Shown piece by piece: positions 33,492-41,711 of a DNA stretch of 64,000 nt. The notes beneath the pieces are model-generated. The model had not been told where the DNA came from and did not search any database. It saw only the letters and a list, made by a program, of their open reading frames with translations. The stretch is taken from contig DVJE01000003.1 in the NCBI GenBank assembly GCA_018716975.1, forward strand, positions 62,001 to 126,000. The letters run 5' to 3'. The DNA is from Candidatus Gallacutalibacter stercoravium (GTDB lineage Bacteria > Bacillota > Clostridia > Oscillospirales > Acutalibacteraceae). Both the position numbers and the translations under genes were made by a program. Every line of letters starts with the position of its first letter. The stretch's first letter is position 1.

Positions 33492-33520
33492 TTGACAAAC
33501 CTGTGTTCTTTCTTTATAAT
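33492..33520 (+). promoter_or_regulatory. Perfect consensus promoter of rpsF-ssb-rpsR
   Basis: TTGACA (33492-33497), 17-base spacer, TATAAT (33515-33520). The leader of about 85 bases before rpsF includes repeated CCG/CGG-bearing segments (TACCGTTATCG, ATCGGTTGCGG), compatible with the autoregulatory S6:S18 leader known in many bacteria, but I cannot establish the fold. Confidence 0.88.
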
Positions 33521-33612
33521 TTATCTGTTACCGTTATCGTGTATCGGTTGCGGTTAATAATCCTTGCTCTGGTTTTGCCGGGGCCTTATGTCCAAAAGGA
33601 GGTGCAACAAAC

Positions 33613-33909
33613 ATGGCAGCTGTTAAAAATGCCTACGAAACCGTTATCGTCATTTCCACAAAGTTGGGGGACGAAGGAATCGCTGCGATGGTTCAAAAGT
33701 TCAAGGAGCTGATTGAAGCCAACGCCACACTGGACGCCGTTGACGAGTGGGGCAAGCGCAGATTGGCCTATCTTATTAACAAAGAGAGCGAAGGCTATTA
33801 TGTGCTGTTCAACTTTACCAGCACCAGCGAGTTTCCTGCGGAGCTGGACCGTATCTATAAGATTACGGATGGCGTGCTTCGTTCACTGATTGTGAAAAAG
33901 GAAGACTAA
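33613..33909 (+). CDS. rpsF: 30S ribosomal protein S6
   Basis: A 98-residue ribosomal protein that binds 16S rRNA with S18. 'YETVIVISTKLGDEGIAAMVQKFKELI' and 'VDEWGKRRLAYLINKESEGYYVLFNF' are the standard S6 ferredoxin-like strands. AAAAGGAGGTG precedes the ATG. First gene of the highly conserved rpsF-ssb-rpsR order, which secures identity. Confidence 0.97.
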   Translation: MAAVKNAYETVIVISTKLGDEGIAAMVQKFKELIEANATLDAVDEWGKRRLAYLINKESEGYYVLFNFTSTSEFPAELDRIYKITDGVLRSLIVKKED

Positions 33910-33923
33910 GGAAGGTAAGTGGA

Positions 33924-34409
33924 ATGCTCAACACAGCGATTTTGATGGGCAGGCTGGTGGCGGATCCAGAACTTCGCCACACACCTAACGACGTCGCAGT
34001 AACCAGCTTCACCATTGCGGTGGATCGCTCTTATGTAAAATCGGGCGCTGAACGCCAAACCGACTTTATCGATATTGTCGCTTGGCGCAATACAGCGGAA
34101 TTTGTTTGCCGTTATTTTCGCAAAGGGCAATTGATGGCTGTGCAGGGATCTATTCAAACCCGCAATTATACCGACAAAGAAGGCAATAAGCGCAAGGCTG
34201 TTGAAATTGTGGCCGATAACGTCCACTTTGCAGAGCCCAAGCGCGATAACAGCAACAATGTTGCGGCTCCTTCCGGCGGCGGATATAATGGCGGTTATAC
34301 CAATAGTTATGCCCGCGCAGAGTCTGAGCCTGCCGCGCCTACGGCCTATGCCAGCGGTAATACCGGCGATTTTGAAGAAATCCCCACCGATGACGATCTG
34401 CCGTTCTGA
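33924..34409 (+). CDS. ssb: Single-stranded DNA-binding protein
   Basis: Protects single-stranded DNA in replication, repair and recombination. The OB fold ('MLNTAILMGRLVADPELRHTPNDVAVTSFTIAVDR', 'DFIDIVAWRNTAEFVCRYFRKGQLMAVQGSIQ') covers residues 1-105. A Gly/Ser/Ala-rich linker follows, ending in the partner-binding acidic tip DDDLPF. The length of 161 residues is normal. It lies between rpsF and rpsR, 14 and 63 bases away. Confidence 0.97.
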   Translation: MLNTAILMGRLVADPELRHTPNDVAVTSFTIAVDRSYVKSGAERQTDFIDIVAWRNTAEFVCRYFRKGQLMAVQGSIQTRNYTDKEGNKRKAVEIVADNVHFAEPKRDNSNNVAAPSGGGYNGGYTNSYARAESEPAAPTAYASGNTGDFEEIPTDDDLPF

Positions 34410-34472
34410 TAAGCAGGCAGTTTTATTCCCCATGCTTTTATAGGAACGACGAAGAAAAGGAGGCTTTTTACC

Positions 34473-34730
34473 ATGGCTGAAAGAAGCGAACGGCCGGAGC
34501 GGGATAACCGTCGTGGCCGCAAAGGACGCAAGAAGGTTTGCAGCTTCTGCGTTGATAAGGTTGATTCCATCGACTATAAGGACATCGCCAAGCTGCGCCG
34601 CTTTATTTCGGAGCGCGCTAAGATTTTGCCCCGCCGTGTAACCGGTACCTGCGCGCATCATCAACGTGAGTTGACCACCGCTATTAAGCGTGCGCGTCAT
34701 TTGGCTCTGTTGCCCTTTAGCAGCGACTGA
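34473..34730 (+). CDS. rpsR: 30S ribosomal protein S18
   Basis: The 85-residue S18 has the canonical core '[53 protein letters not shown]'-like sequence (abbreviated here: [20 protein letters not shown]). 'CSFCVDKV' near residue 27 supplies two cysteines of a zinc-type S18. AAAAGGAGG precedes the ATG. Last gene of its operon, followed by a terminator. Confidence 0.97.
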   Translation: MAERSERPERDNRRGRKGRKKVCSFCVDKVDSIDYKDIAKLRRFISERAKILPRRVTGTCAHHQRELTTAIKRARHLALLPFSSD

Positions 34731-34787
34731 GTTTTAATTTCTGCAAAAGCCGAATACTTATTGTTTCGGTTTTATACAAGAAGCCAG

Positions 34788-34822
34788 CAGGCCGAAGGGA
34801 ATTTATCCTTCGGCCTGTTTTG
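34788..34822 (+). terminator. Terminator of the rpsF operon
   Basis: CAGGCCGAAGG and CCTTCGGCCTG form a perfect 11-bp stem followed by TTTTG. Confidence 0.9.
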
Positions 34823-35198
34823 TTATTGTTTTGTTTCGGGAGCAAATCCCTCTGGATCATCCGAAACGATCAAGGCTTTCCGTATGGAGCGGAAACGTCA
34901 ACCGGGACCTTGGCGGTTGAAAAAATCATCTTAGAATGCTATCCGGCTCTTTCAAGACTACTACAAAGAATAACATTTGATTCTGCGTTATCCAAAAATC
35001 TCAAACTGTGAGGGCCATTGAAAATACTGATTTTATTCGTTTACGCTTTCCCGGCAAAAATGAGGGAAACAAAATCTAACAGCAAGTGGCAAGCGGGAAA
35101 CTGTGATGCTTCCCACCGACAGCAATTACCATATTGTTAATATTGTAGGCGAGAACTCGAGTGACACAAACAGCCTCGCTCTTTTGCAGAATGGAAGC
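34823..35198. other. Intergenic region, no convincing gene
   Basis: A short open frame on the plus strand ('GAETSTGTLAVEKIILECYP') resembles protein but has no start signal and no family I recognise; it may be a gene remnant. Nothing else is seen. Confidence 0.35.
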
Positions 35199-35387
35199 CT
35201 AAATTTTGAATGGATCAATATTGAGCTTTTTGCAAATTAGAATAACAATATCAAACGAAGCTCCGCCTATGTTGCGAGAGAGCAACGTCATCAGCGTGCT
35301 ATACGGAATGCCAGCCTCAATAGCAAACTGACGAAAACTCGTATATCTATCCAGAATCAAATTCCGCAGTTTTTGCTCACGGTTCAT
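35199..35387 (-). CDS. Small XRE-like helix-turn-helix protein coupled to deoR
   Basis: A 62-residue protein made almost entirely of one Cro/C1-type HTH: 'FRQFAIEAGIPYSTLMTLLSRNIGGASFDIVILICKKLNID'. Its ATG overlaps the stop of the deoR-family gene (ATGA) with GAGGAG as ribosome site, so it is translated directly after that regulator. A stand-alone domain of this size could bind DNA as a dimer or modify the partner regulator. I know no established function for such a pair. Confidence 0.72.
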   Translation of the reverse strand: MNREQKLRNLILDRYTSFRQFAIEAGIPYSTLMTLLSRNIGGASFDIVILICKKLNIDPFKI

Positions 35388-36160
35388 TTTGGCTCCTCAA
35401 CAACCGTAACCTCGACGCCTCTTTCTTTGAGGGCAGTAATCTGATCTTCTACGCAATCCCAGTCTGTGATAATAGAGTCAAAGGCATCTACATCGCAAAC
35501 TTTCATGAAGGAATCGACACCAATTTTTGAGCTCGGCATAATAAGGCATCTGCTACGACTGTTTTTTATTACAGTGCGCTGGAATGTTGCCGTTTCATCT
35601 GTACCGTTGGACAAACCGAACTCTGCTGTCAGACCGCCTCCGGTAATAAAACAGAGATCAAAATGCAATCTGCTTACAAATTCGTTGGCTAGACTATCAA
35701 CCAGCGAACCGCTTTGCCGCATCTTACCACCGGCGATATATACGTCGATGTTTTCAAAATCTCTGAGTTCCTTGCCGATATCAACTGAATTTACGACTAC
35801 AGTATAATGGATATCTCGCGGCAAAAAGGAAATCATAATATGACCAAAGGATCCGCCGGTTAAATATACTGTGTCATTCTCTTTGATATTTTTCGCAGCT
35901 GCTCGTGAAATTTCTCGATAGTTATCAAAAATGGGCATCTTATCAAAATCCCTGTTGACCGGCGGCCTTACGCTGACCTGTCCTATTGAAATGGCGCCGC
36001 CGTGGGTTCTCTTGCAAACGCCTTTCTGTTCAAGCAACCGTAGATCTCTGCGTGCAGACTCATCGGATATACCGTATTTACTTGTAATTTCAGCAATGGT
36101 GATCTTACCATTTGCTTTAATCGTATCTAATATTTCTTGATGGCGTTCTTCAATAAACAT
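35384..36160 (-). CDS. DeoR-family transcriptional regulator
   Basis: The 258-residue repressor has a DeoR winged helix at residues 4-60 ('RHQEILDTIKANGKITIAEITSKYGISDESARRDLRLLEQKGVCKRTHGGA') and a C-terminal sugar-phosphate-sensing domain ('NDTVYLTGGSFGHIM', 'VVVNSVDIGKEL', 'DLCFITGGGLTAEFGLSN'). Such proteins control sugar and nucleoside genes. The ATG at 36160 follows GGAGG; the longer frame to 36238 has no site and begins inside the operator. Two direct repeats over its promoter suggest autorepression. The nearest sugar gene is the GH92 mannosidase downstream on the same strand beyond 36.4 kb, upstream in map order but separately transcribed; a link is conjecture. Confidence 0.88.
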   Translation of the reverse strand: MFIEERHQEILDTIKANGKITIAEITSKYGISDESARRDLRLLEQKGVCKRTHGGAISIGQVSVRPPVNRDFDKMPIFDNYREISRAAAKNIKENDTVYLTGGSFGHIMISFLPRDIHYTVVVNSVDIGKELRDFENIDVYIAGGKMRQSGSLVDSLANEFVSRLHFDLCFITGGGLTAEFGLSNGTDETATFQRTVIKNSRSRCLIMPSSKIGVDSFMKVCDVDAFDSIITDWDCVEDQITALKERGVEVTVVEEPK

Positions 36161-36209
36161 AACGATACCTCCAAATTGAGAATCCTGTATTATCGAATTC
36201 GACATCATC

Positions 36210-36251
36210 ATCATACAACACATTCGGTAATAAATCAACGCTTTCGGTAAT
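36210..36251 (-). promoter_or_regulatory. deoR promoter with two direct-repeat operators
   Basis: On the minus strand TTGATT (36238-36233) and TATGAT (36215-36210) are spaced by 17 bases. The plus-strand 16-mers CAACACATTCGGTAAT (36216-36231) and CAACGCTTTCGGTAAT (36236-36251) agree at 14 of 16 positions and are exactly 20 bases apart. One fills the promoter spacer and the other overlaps the -35 box, an ideal repressor layout. Confidence 0.65.
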
Positions 36252-36398
36252 CAAATTTGCGTATATTGAATGACTCACATCGTCATACTTTTGTAGATTC
36301 AAAGTACTCCTTGCACAAATTATTCTTTTATATGGTTTTACGCAAAACGATTCTTTTCTTTACACCTAACCAGGGCAAAAAATAAGGAAACAAACAGC

Positions 36399-36426
36399 TG
36401 GGCCGCAGGCAAAAGCCCACGGCCCA
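36399..36426 (-). terminator. Possible terminator of the GH92 gene
   Basis: TGGGCCG and CGGCCCA with inner TGGGC/GCCTG-like pairing around TTTT, some 25 bases after the stop on the minus strand. The following T content is only moderate. Confidence 0.45.
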
Positions 36427-36450
36427 TAAGTTCGTTGATCTTTTATTCTC

Positions 36451-38517
36451 TTATTTCCAGTTTTTGTTTGGTTTATTGCTCATTTGAAGCACCAGCTCGC
36501 CGCCGTTTATCAAATCCTCATGGCGCAGGAAGGGGTGCTCCAGCACTTTCCCGTTCAGCGTGGCGGATTGGATATACCGCAGCCCATCCCCTGCGCCTTC
36601 ACTGCGTACGGTAAAAGTCTTACCATCCTTTAAGCGCAGCTGAGCTTCATCAAACAACGGCGTGCCTATGGCATACTCCGCTTTGCCGGGGCAAACCGGA
36701 TAAAAGCCCAGCGCAGAGAATACCAGCCAGCTGGACATAGCGCCGCCGTCTTCGTCACCACAAATACCTGTGGGGGAATTGGTGAACCAAATATCCATCA
36801 AATCACGCAAACGCTTTTGTGTCTTCCACGGTGCGCCGCAGTAATCGTAAAGATAAGGAATATGGAAGGCCGGCTCATTGCCCATTACAAATTGGCCCAT
36901 TAGCCCCGTGGAATCAGGGAACTGACCGAAAAACTCATATTTAGAGCCTTCGTGGAATCCCTCGGTAAACAAATTGTCTAACTTTTGCTCCATGGCCTGC
37001 CGGCCGCCCATCAACTGCGCAAGCCCCTCAATATCGTGAAAAACCGACCAGGTATAGATCCAGGTATTGTTTTCAGCACAGTAATCCCGGCCGCCCTGGC
37101 CGCCGTCCCATTTGGGGTCAAAATCTTTTACCCACTGCCCATCGATACTTTTGGGAGCCATAAAGCCCAGCTGCTCATGGTACAAATTGCGGTAATTGCG
37201 GCTGCGCTCCATAAAACGCTCATAGTCCCCTTGTTTACCCAAAGCGCGGGCCAGTTGGGCTACACACCAGTCGTCATAAGCATGTTCCAGCGTAACAGCA
37301 ACCGCTTGCCTGCGCTCAAAGCTATGCACTTGGGGAATGTACTCTTTCTCGCCCCGTTTCAGCGCCGGGAAAAAACCCTTTTCATAGTAGCAACGATCCA
37401 GCTCAGTGGCCGGTTCATTGCATACCCAGGGGAGCATACATTGCTCTGTAGCGTTTTTATAAAGCCCTTCGTAGGCTGTTTCATAGTCGGCTGGCAAACC
37501 CTTTGCATAGGAATCGGCAAACAGCGGCGCCGCATGAAATCCCAGCATCACGGGCAAATCGCCACTGACCGCCGGAAAAGAGGGCATCAGGCCGCTTTGC
37601 TGGTACATCAGCACATAGCTGTTTACAATTTCCGCCTGCCGATCAAAGTCCAGCAACAGCTGCAACGGATGCATACAACGGAAGGTATCCCACAGCCCGT
37701 CGCCGGTGTAAAACGTACCGTCATGCACGGTATTATCATACCCGCTGAAATATTTTCCTTGTTCGGTATAGCAGGTCATGCGCTGAAAGGCGCGGAACAA
37801 CGCGGTGTAAAACACCACCTGCCTATCGCGGCTGTTGCCCTGCACACGCGCCCGGCCCAGCAGCTCGTTCCATATCTGCCGCCCTTGCTCTTTGGCATCG
37901 TCAAAACTGTTTTCTTCCGCCACCTCATTTTGCAGGTTGCACAGCGCTTGCTCAACGGAGATATAAGACACTGCGCCATACACCTCGGTCCCTTCGGAGA
38001 TGTGCAACACCACACGCCGTTCTTGTGCCGCAAGCACCTGTAAGGGACCATGAAGGCGAATAACTGCATAAGGGGCGCCGTTCTTTACTGCCGCCCGGTC
38101 TGTGGGCGATACCACCACCATGCCATCCTGCACAGAGAGCGTACTGCCTTCCCCACAGGCGATCAGTAACTGGTCAGCATGAGAAAAACGATAAAAGTAC
38201 ACATGATCGGAAACCGCCGCCTCGGCCTCCACCTCATGCTCCTCCAGCTCAAGCCGGCAATAGTAGCAGCGAAACGTTCCCCGGCTGTGATCCACTTTGT
38301 TCGCAAAATCCCCTTGTACGCCGGGCATAAGCCACGCCTGCCCAACCGGGAATCCCTGTAACACTTCATTGCAAAAATAATCGCCGCCGCCCAGCAGCAA
38401 AGGGGTGCATCGGGCCATACCGTAAGGCCTCATAACCTCTGGCCTGACCGAAGTAAGCAAATGTGAAATAGTGCCGATGTATGGATTGACTAAATCCGCT
38501 GGTGAAAACTGCATCAT
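36451..38517 (-). CDS. GH92-family alpha-mannosidase, cytosolic
   Basis: A 688-residue GH92 exo-alpha-mannosidase. 'DLVNPYIGTISHLL' is the usual family start, 'GDGLWDTFRCMHPLQLLL' and 'AYDDWCVAQLARALG' lie in the (alpha/alpha)6 barrel, and 'YCAENNTWIYTWSVFHD' with 'GDEDGGAMSSWLVFSALGFYPVCPG' contain the metal-binding and catalytic acids of the family. It is shorter than typical 720-760-residue members. No signal peptide, whereas most characterised GH92 enzymes are exported, so it likely trims imported manno-oligosaccharides. GGGGGA precedes two consecutive ATG codons, either of which may be used. A promoter-like TTGCTT and TATAAT lie about 40-60 bases upstream. It has no adjacent transporter. 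Confidence 0.92.
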   Translation of the reverse strand: MMQFSPADLVNPYIGTISHLLTSVRPEVMRPYGMARCTPLLLGGGDYFCNEVLQGFPVGQAWLMPGVQGDFANKVDHSRGTFRCYYCRLELEEHEVEAEAAVSDHVYFYRFSHADQLLIACGEGSTLSVQDGMVVVSPTDRAAVKNGAPYAVIRLHGPLQVLAAQERRVVLHISEGTEVYGAVSYISVEQALCNLQNEVAEENSFDDAKEQGRQIWNELLGRARVQGNSRDRQVVFYTALFRAFQRMTCYTEQGKYFSGYDNTVHDGTFYTGDGLWDTFRCMHPLQLLLDFDRQAEIVNSYVLMYQQSGLMPSFPAVSGDLPVMLGFHAAPLFADSYAKGLPADYETAYEGLYKNATEQCMLPWVCNEPATELDRCYYEKGFFPALKRGEKEYIPQVHSFERRQAVAVTLEHAYDDWCVAQLARALGKQGDYERFMERSRNYRNLYHEQLGFMAPKSIDGQWVKDFDPKWDGGQGGRDYCAENNTWIYTWSVFHDIEGLAQLMGGRQAMEQKLDNLFTEGFHEGSKYEFFGQFPDSTGLMGQFVMGNEPAFHIPYLYDYCGAPWKTQKRLRDLMDIWFTNSPTGICGDEDGGAMSSWLVFSALGFYPVCPGKAEYAIGTPLFDEAQLRLKDGKTFTVRSEGAGDGLRYIQSATLNGKVLEHPFLRHEDLINGGELVLQMSNKPNKNWK

Positions 38518-38642
38518 ACTTCCCCCGCTCTTATCATTTGACCCTTATTATAAAGCGAGCACCTTGTTTGAAGCAAGAGTTGGCGCCAGGAAAGCAAGAA
38601 CTCTGATATTCTCGGCCCGCTTGTGCCTTCTTTCTATTTCGC

Positions 38643-41600
38643 TTACGGTGTTACCAGCCGTAACCGGCTGCCAAAGCCGCTGCGGCTTACCACTATTTGA
38701 TAGCCAATGCGGCTTTTTAGCTCCGCCACGTGAGAAATAATGCCCACTGTGCGGCCCATTTGCTGCACCTGGCTCAAAGCGCGCATAGCGATCTCTAACG
38801 TATCGGCGTCTAACGAACCGAAGCCCTCGTCTATAAATAAAGAATCCAACCGTACGCCGCCGGAATGGCTTTGCACCACATCGGATAAACCAAAAGCCAA
38901 AGAAAGCGAGGCCAAAAACAGCTCGCCGCCGGATAAGGTGTCCACCGGCCGCACACCGCCACAGTAAGCGTCAAATACCACAATGTCCAATCCGCCATAG
39001 CCTCGCTTTCCGCCCGATTCGGCTTTGCGTTCCAAACGGTAGCGCCCCTGGCTCAGGGTAGAAAAATACAAGTTGGCACGGGTTAAAATATCATCCAGCA
39101 TAATGCCCAGCACAAACATCCGCAGCGGCACCTTGGCAGCGTTGTTTCCCCCCACCAACTGCGCCACTCGGGCGGCAGCGGCATAACGACGCTCAATTTC
39201 ACCAGCCTGCTGCTCCAGTTTGTTCAATTCTTTCAGCAAAGCAGTGGTACGCTGGTTGCGCTGTTGCAGGGCGCCCAACTGTGCTTGGGCCTGTTGGGCT
39301 TGCTCCTGGCGCTCTGCTTGGCGTTGTTTCAACGCGGCGATATCGGGCGGCGTAACGCCCAGCAGAACTTGCTCCTGTTCCGCCAAATGAGTTTGAGCCA
39401 GCGTTAGCTGGTTCTCAAAGTCTGTTATCTCTTGCTCCTGTTGCCGTATCGTTTCTGGAGGCAACAAAAACGCTTGCACTGATTCATTCGGCCCAAAGCC
39501 TGCTTGCCCCAGCCGTTCTTGCAATATGCGGCGCGCTTCTTTCCTATTGGCGGCGGCTTCTTTCTCTTCCGCTTCGCAGCTTGCCAACGCCGCCGCGGAG
39601 GAAGCAACCCGATTAGACGCTGCGTGATAGGCCTTCTCTAAAGCGCCCGCCTGTTCCTCCTGCTCCTGTGCGCGTTGCTTCAACGACGCGACCCGCTCCC
39701 GCAAAGTTTGCAGCGCTTTCTCCAGCGGCAGTTGCGATACATCTTCAGGAAGTTGCTTACGTGCCGCTTGCAACTGGGCTTGCAATTGGGCCAACCGCTG
39801 CCGGCAAAGCAGCAAAGTTTCTCGATGCTTTTCCACCTGCTCGGCAGCCGTAGCCGCCTCTTGTTTGCGTTGCTGCAACAGCTTTCTGGCCCTGTCTAGC
39901 TTGCCTGCCGCCTCCTGCGCTTTTGTCAGCTCCTCTTTATTGGCCGCCAATTCCTCTTGCACCTGCTGGGCAGATAAGCCGCAGGCGCGGCAAATTTGTT
40001 CCGCCTTTTCCATCTCTTGCTTGCTGCTGCGCAAAACCGCCTCTTTTTGGGCCGCTTCCCCTTGTTGTTGCAGCAACCGCTGTTCTTCCTGCTTGATGTT
40101 ATCGCGCAAAAATTCCAACCGATCCTCTTCCCGCACGGCGGGCATCCCTTCGGCAGGCTGAGCCGGGTTGGGATGATGCACCGCTCCACATACCGGGCAG
40201 GGCTGCCCCTCACGTAAACTGGCGGCCAACAATCCCGCCATATCTTGGTTGCGCAGCTGCTCCTCTTGATTCAGCTGCGCCCGCTGAGCCTGCAATCCTA
40301 CCGCCGTTCGCTGAGCTTGCCGCTGGGCTTGTTCCCATTGCGCACCGGCTTGTTGATAGGCCTGCTGCCAATTTGCCCACTTGTGAAATTGTTCTTGCAT
40401 CTGTTCCAGTTGGGCTTGGCGCGCGGTTAAAGTGGGCAAACGTGCGGCGCTGCTATCCACTTGCGCTACATAGGCCTCACCTTTTTCAATATTTTGCGTG
40501 GCCTGCTGATGCGCCTGTGCCGCCTGTTGCAGCGCAGCCTGCACCGCTTTTTCTTCCTGCTGTTCCCCGGCTACAGCCCGTGCGATGTCTTCTATACCGG
40601 CGGCATTTTGCAAAGCTTTGCTCTCTAGTGCAGCCTGCTCTCCCAACTGCGTTGCCTGCGCGCGCAGCCGAGGCACGGCGGCTGCGGCTTCTTGCGCCAA
40701 CTGAAGGGATTGCCGCTCTTGCTCCAAATGCTGCCGGGCGTTATTCAGCTGCGCCTGCTTTTTGCCATATAATGCTTCTTTTTTTGAACAATCCTGTTCA
40801 AAGGGCCAAACCTCTTGCGCCCGGCGCGCCGTTAACAGCCGGTTTTTTTGCACTTGCATCTCTTCGCATTTTGCGCGCAGCTCCTTTTCCCGTTGCCGGG
40901 CCTGGGCCAGTTTTTCAAACCGCTCTTGCAAAGCGCGGCCTTCCACCAACGCCTGGGCGGCTGCCAGCGCCGCCTGCGACAACTGCTCAGCTTCTGTTTG
41001 ACGGGCGGTTTCCTCTTTCTGCGCCGATTCCAGCGCTTGGGCCAGCTGCTGCACATTTTCTGCGTCTTCTTGCGTCAAAATAGCCTTGCGGGCCTCAAAC
41101 AGTTTATCTGCCTCTCGCCGCAGCTCGTCCGCTAAAAACTGAACCTTTTTAGAGAGCTTTTCCCACCGTTCCGTTTGAAACAGGGTTTGAAAAATGCGCA
41201 CCTTTTCGCTGGAGTTGGAAAGCAACAATTTGCGAAATTCCCCCTGCGGCAGCACAATAACCTGAGAGAACTGCTCACATGTTAGCCCCAACAAACGCTG
41301 CGCCTGTTCGCGAACGCGGGATTCCGCCCCCGACACCAACAGCTCCCAATCGCCGTGCTTCCATACCCAGCAGCTATGCTCATCCCGCTGCTCTATCCGT
41401 TCGGTGCCGCGCACCTTGTGCAAACGCAAAGAACGGGTAAAACGGTAACGCTCCTCCCCTAAGGCAAAGGAGAAATCCACTAGGGTAGGAGTTTGGAAAT
41501 CCGCAGCAATGCTGCGCATATCGCTCCAGGTGCGCCGCCCGCCGGTGGCACGGCAATATAAAGCAAAGCATATGGCGTCCAAAATCGTGGTTTTGCCGCC

Positions 41601-41711
41601 GCCGGTGGCGCCGGTTATCAAAAATAGTTTTTGGTGCAGCGGCGTAAAATCCACAGTGGTTTTTTCCACATACGTGCCAAAAGCCTGCATGGTTAACATC
41701 AGCGGCCTCAT
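38643..41711 (-). CDS. sbcC: Exonuclease subunit SbcC
   Basis: The SMC-like ATPase of the SbcCD (Mre11-Rad50) nuclease that opens hairpins and protein-blocked DNA ends. The 1022-residue chain shows Walker A 'GATGGGKTTILDAICFAL' at 34-41, long Gln/Glu/Ala-rich coiled coils, a CPVC zinc hook near residue 503, and at the C-terminus signature 'LSGGELFLASLSLAFGLS' with Walker B 'LFIDEGFGSLD'. The start overlaps the sbcD stop by four bases. The strong Q/A bias of the coiled coil is typical. The gene ends about 125 bases before the GH92 promoter region. Confidence 0.95.
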   Translation of the reverse strand: MRPLMLTMQAFGTYVEKTTVDFTPLHQKLFLITGATGGGKTTILDAICFALYCRATGGRRTWSDMRSIAADFQTPTLVDFSFALGEERYRFTRSLRLHKVRGTERIEQRDEHSCWVWKHGDWELLVSGAESRVREQAQRLLGLTCEQFSQVIVLPQGEFRKLLLSNSSEKVRIFQTLFQTERWEKLSKKVQFLADELRREADKLFEARKAILTQEDAENVQQLAQALESAQKEETARQTEAEQLSQAALAAAQALVEGRALQERFEKLAQARQREKELRAKCEEMQVQKNRLLTARRAQEVWPFEQDCSKKEALYGKKQAQLNNARQHLEQERQSLQLAQEAAAAVPRLRAQATQLGEQAALESKALQNAAGIEDIARAVAGEQQEEKAVQAALQQAAQAHQQATQNIEKGEAYVAQVDSSAARLPTLTARQAQLEQMQEQFHKWANWQQAYQQAGAQWEQAQRQAQRTAVGLQAQRAQLNQEEQLRNQDMAGLLAASLREGQPCPVCGAVHHPNPAQPAEGMPAVREEDRLEFLRDNIKQEEQRLLQQQGEAAQKEAVLRSSKQEMEKAEQICRACGLSAQQVQEELAANKEELTKAQEAAGKLDRARKLLQQRKQEAATAAEQVEKHRETLLLCRQRLAQLQAQLQAARKQLPEDVSQLPLEKALQTLRERVASLKQRAQEQEEQAGALEKAYHAASNRVASSAAALASCEAEEKEAAANRKEARRILQERLGQAGFGPNESVQAFLLPPETIRQQEQEITDFENQLTLAQTHLAEQEQVLLGVTPPDIAALKQRQAERQEQAQQAQAQLGALQQRNQRTTALLKELNKLEQQAGEIERRYAAAARVAQLVGGNNAAKVPLRMFVLGIMLDDILTRANLYFSTLSQGRYRLERKAESGGKRGYGGLDIVVFDAYCGGVRPVDTLSGGELFLASLSLAFGLSDVVQSHSGGVRLDSLFIDEGFGSLDADTLEIAMRALSQVQQMGRTVGIISHVAELKSRIGYQIVVSRSGFGSRLRLVTP

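Noticed and set aside
36985..38043. Plus-strand frame of 352 codons opposite the GH92 gene
   Set aside because: Antisense to a well-supported GH92 catalytic domain, no start signal, no recognisable motif.
35384..38517. DeoR and GH92 as one mannoside operon
   Set aside because: The GH92 gene has its own promoter-like sequence, lies upstream on the same strand with a possible terminator between, and the deoR repeats are absent before it.
40373..41083. Long plus-strand frame (236 codons) opposite sbcC
   Set aside because: It is the antisense shadow of the biased Gln/Ala coiled coil; Pro/Leu/Ala-rich with no ribosome site or family resemblance.
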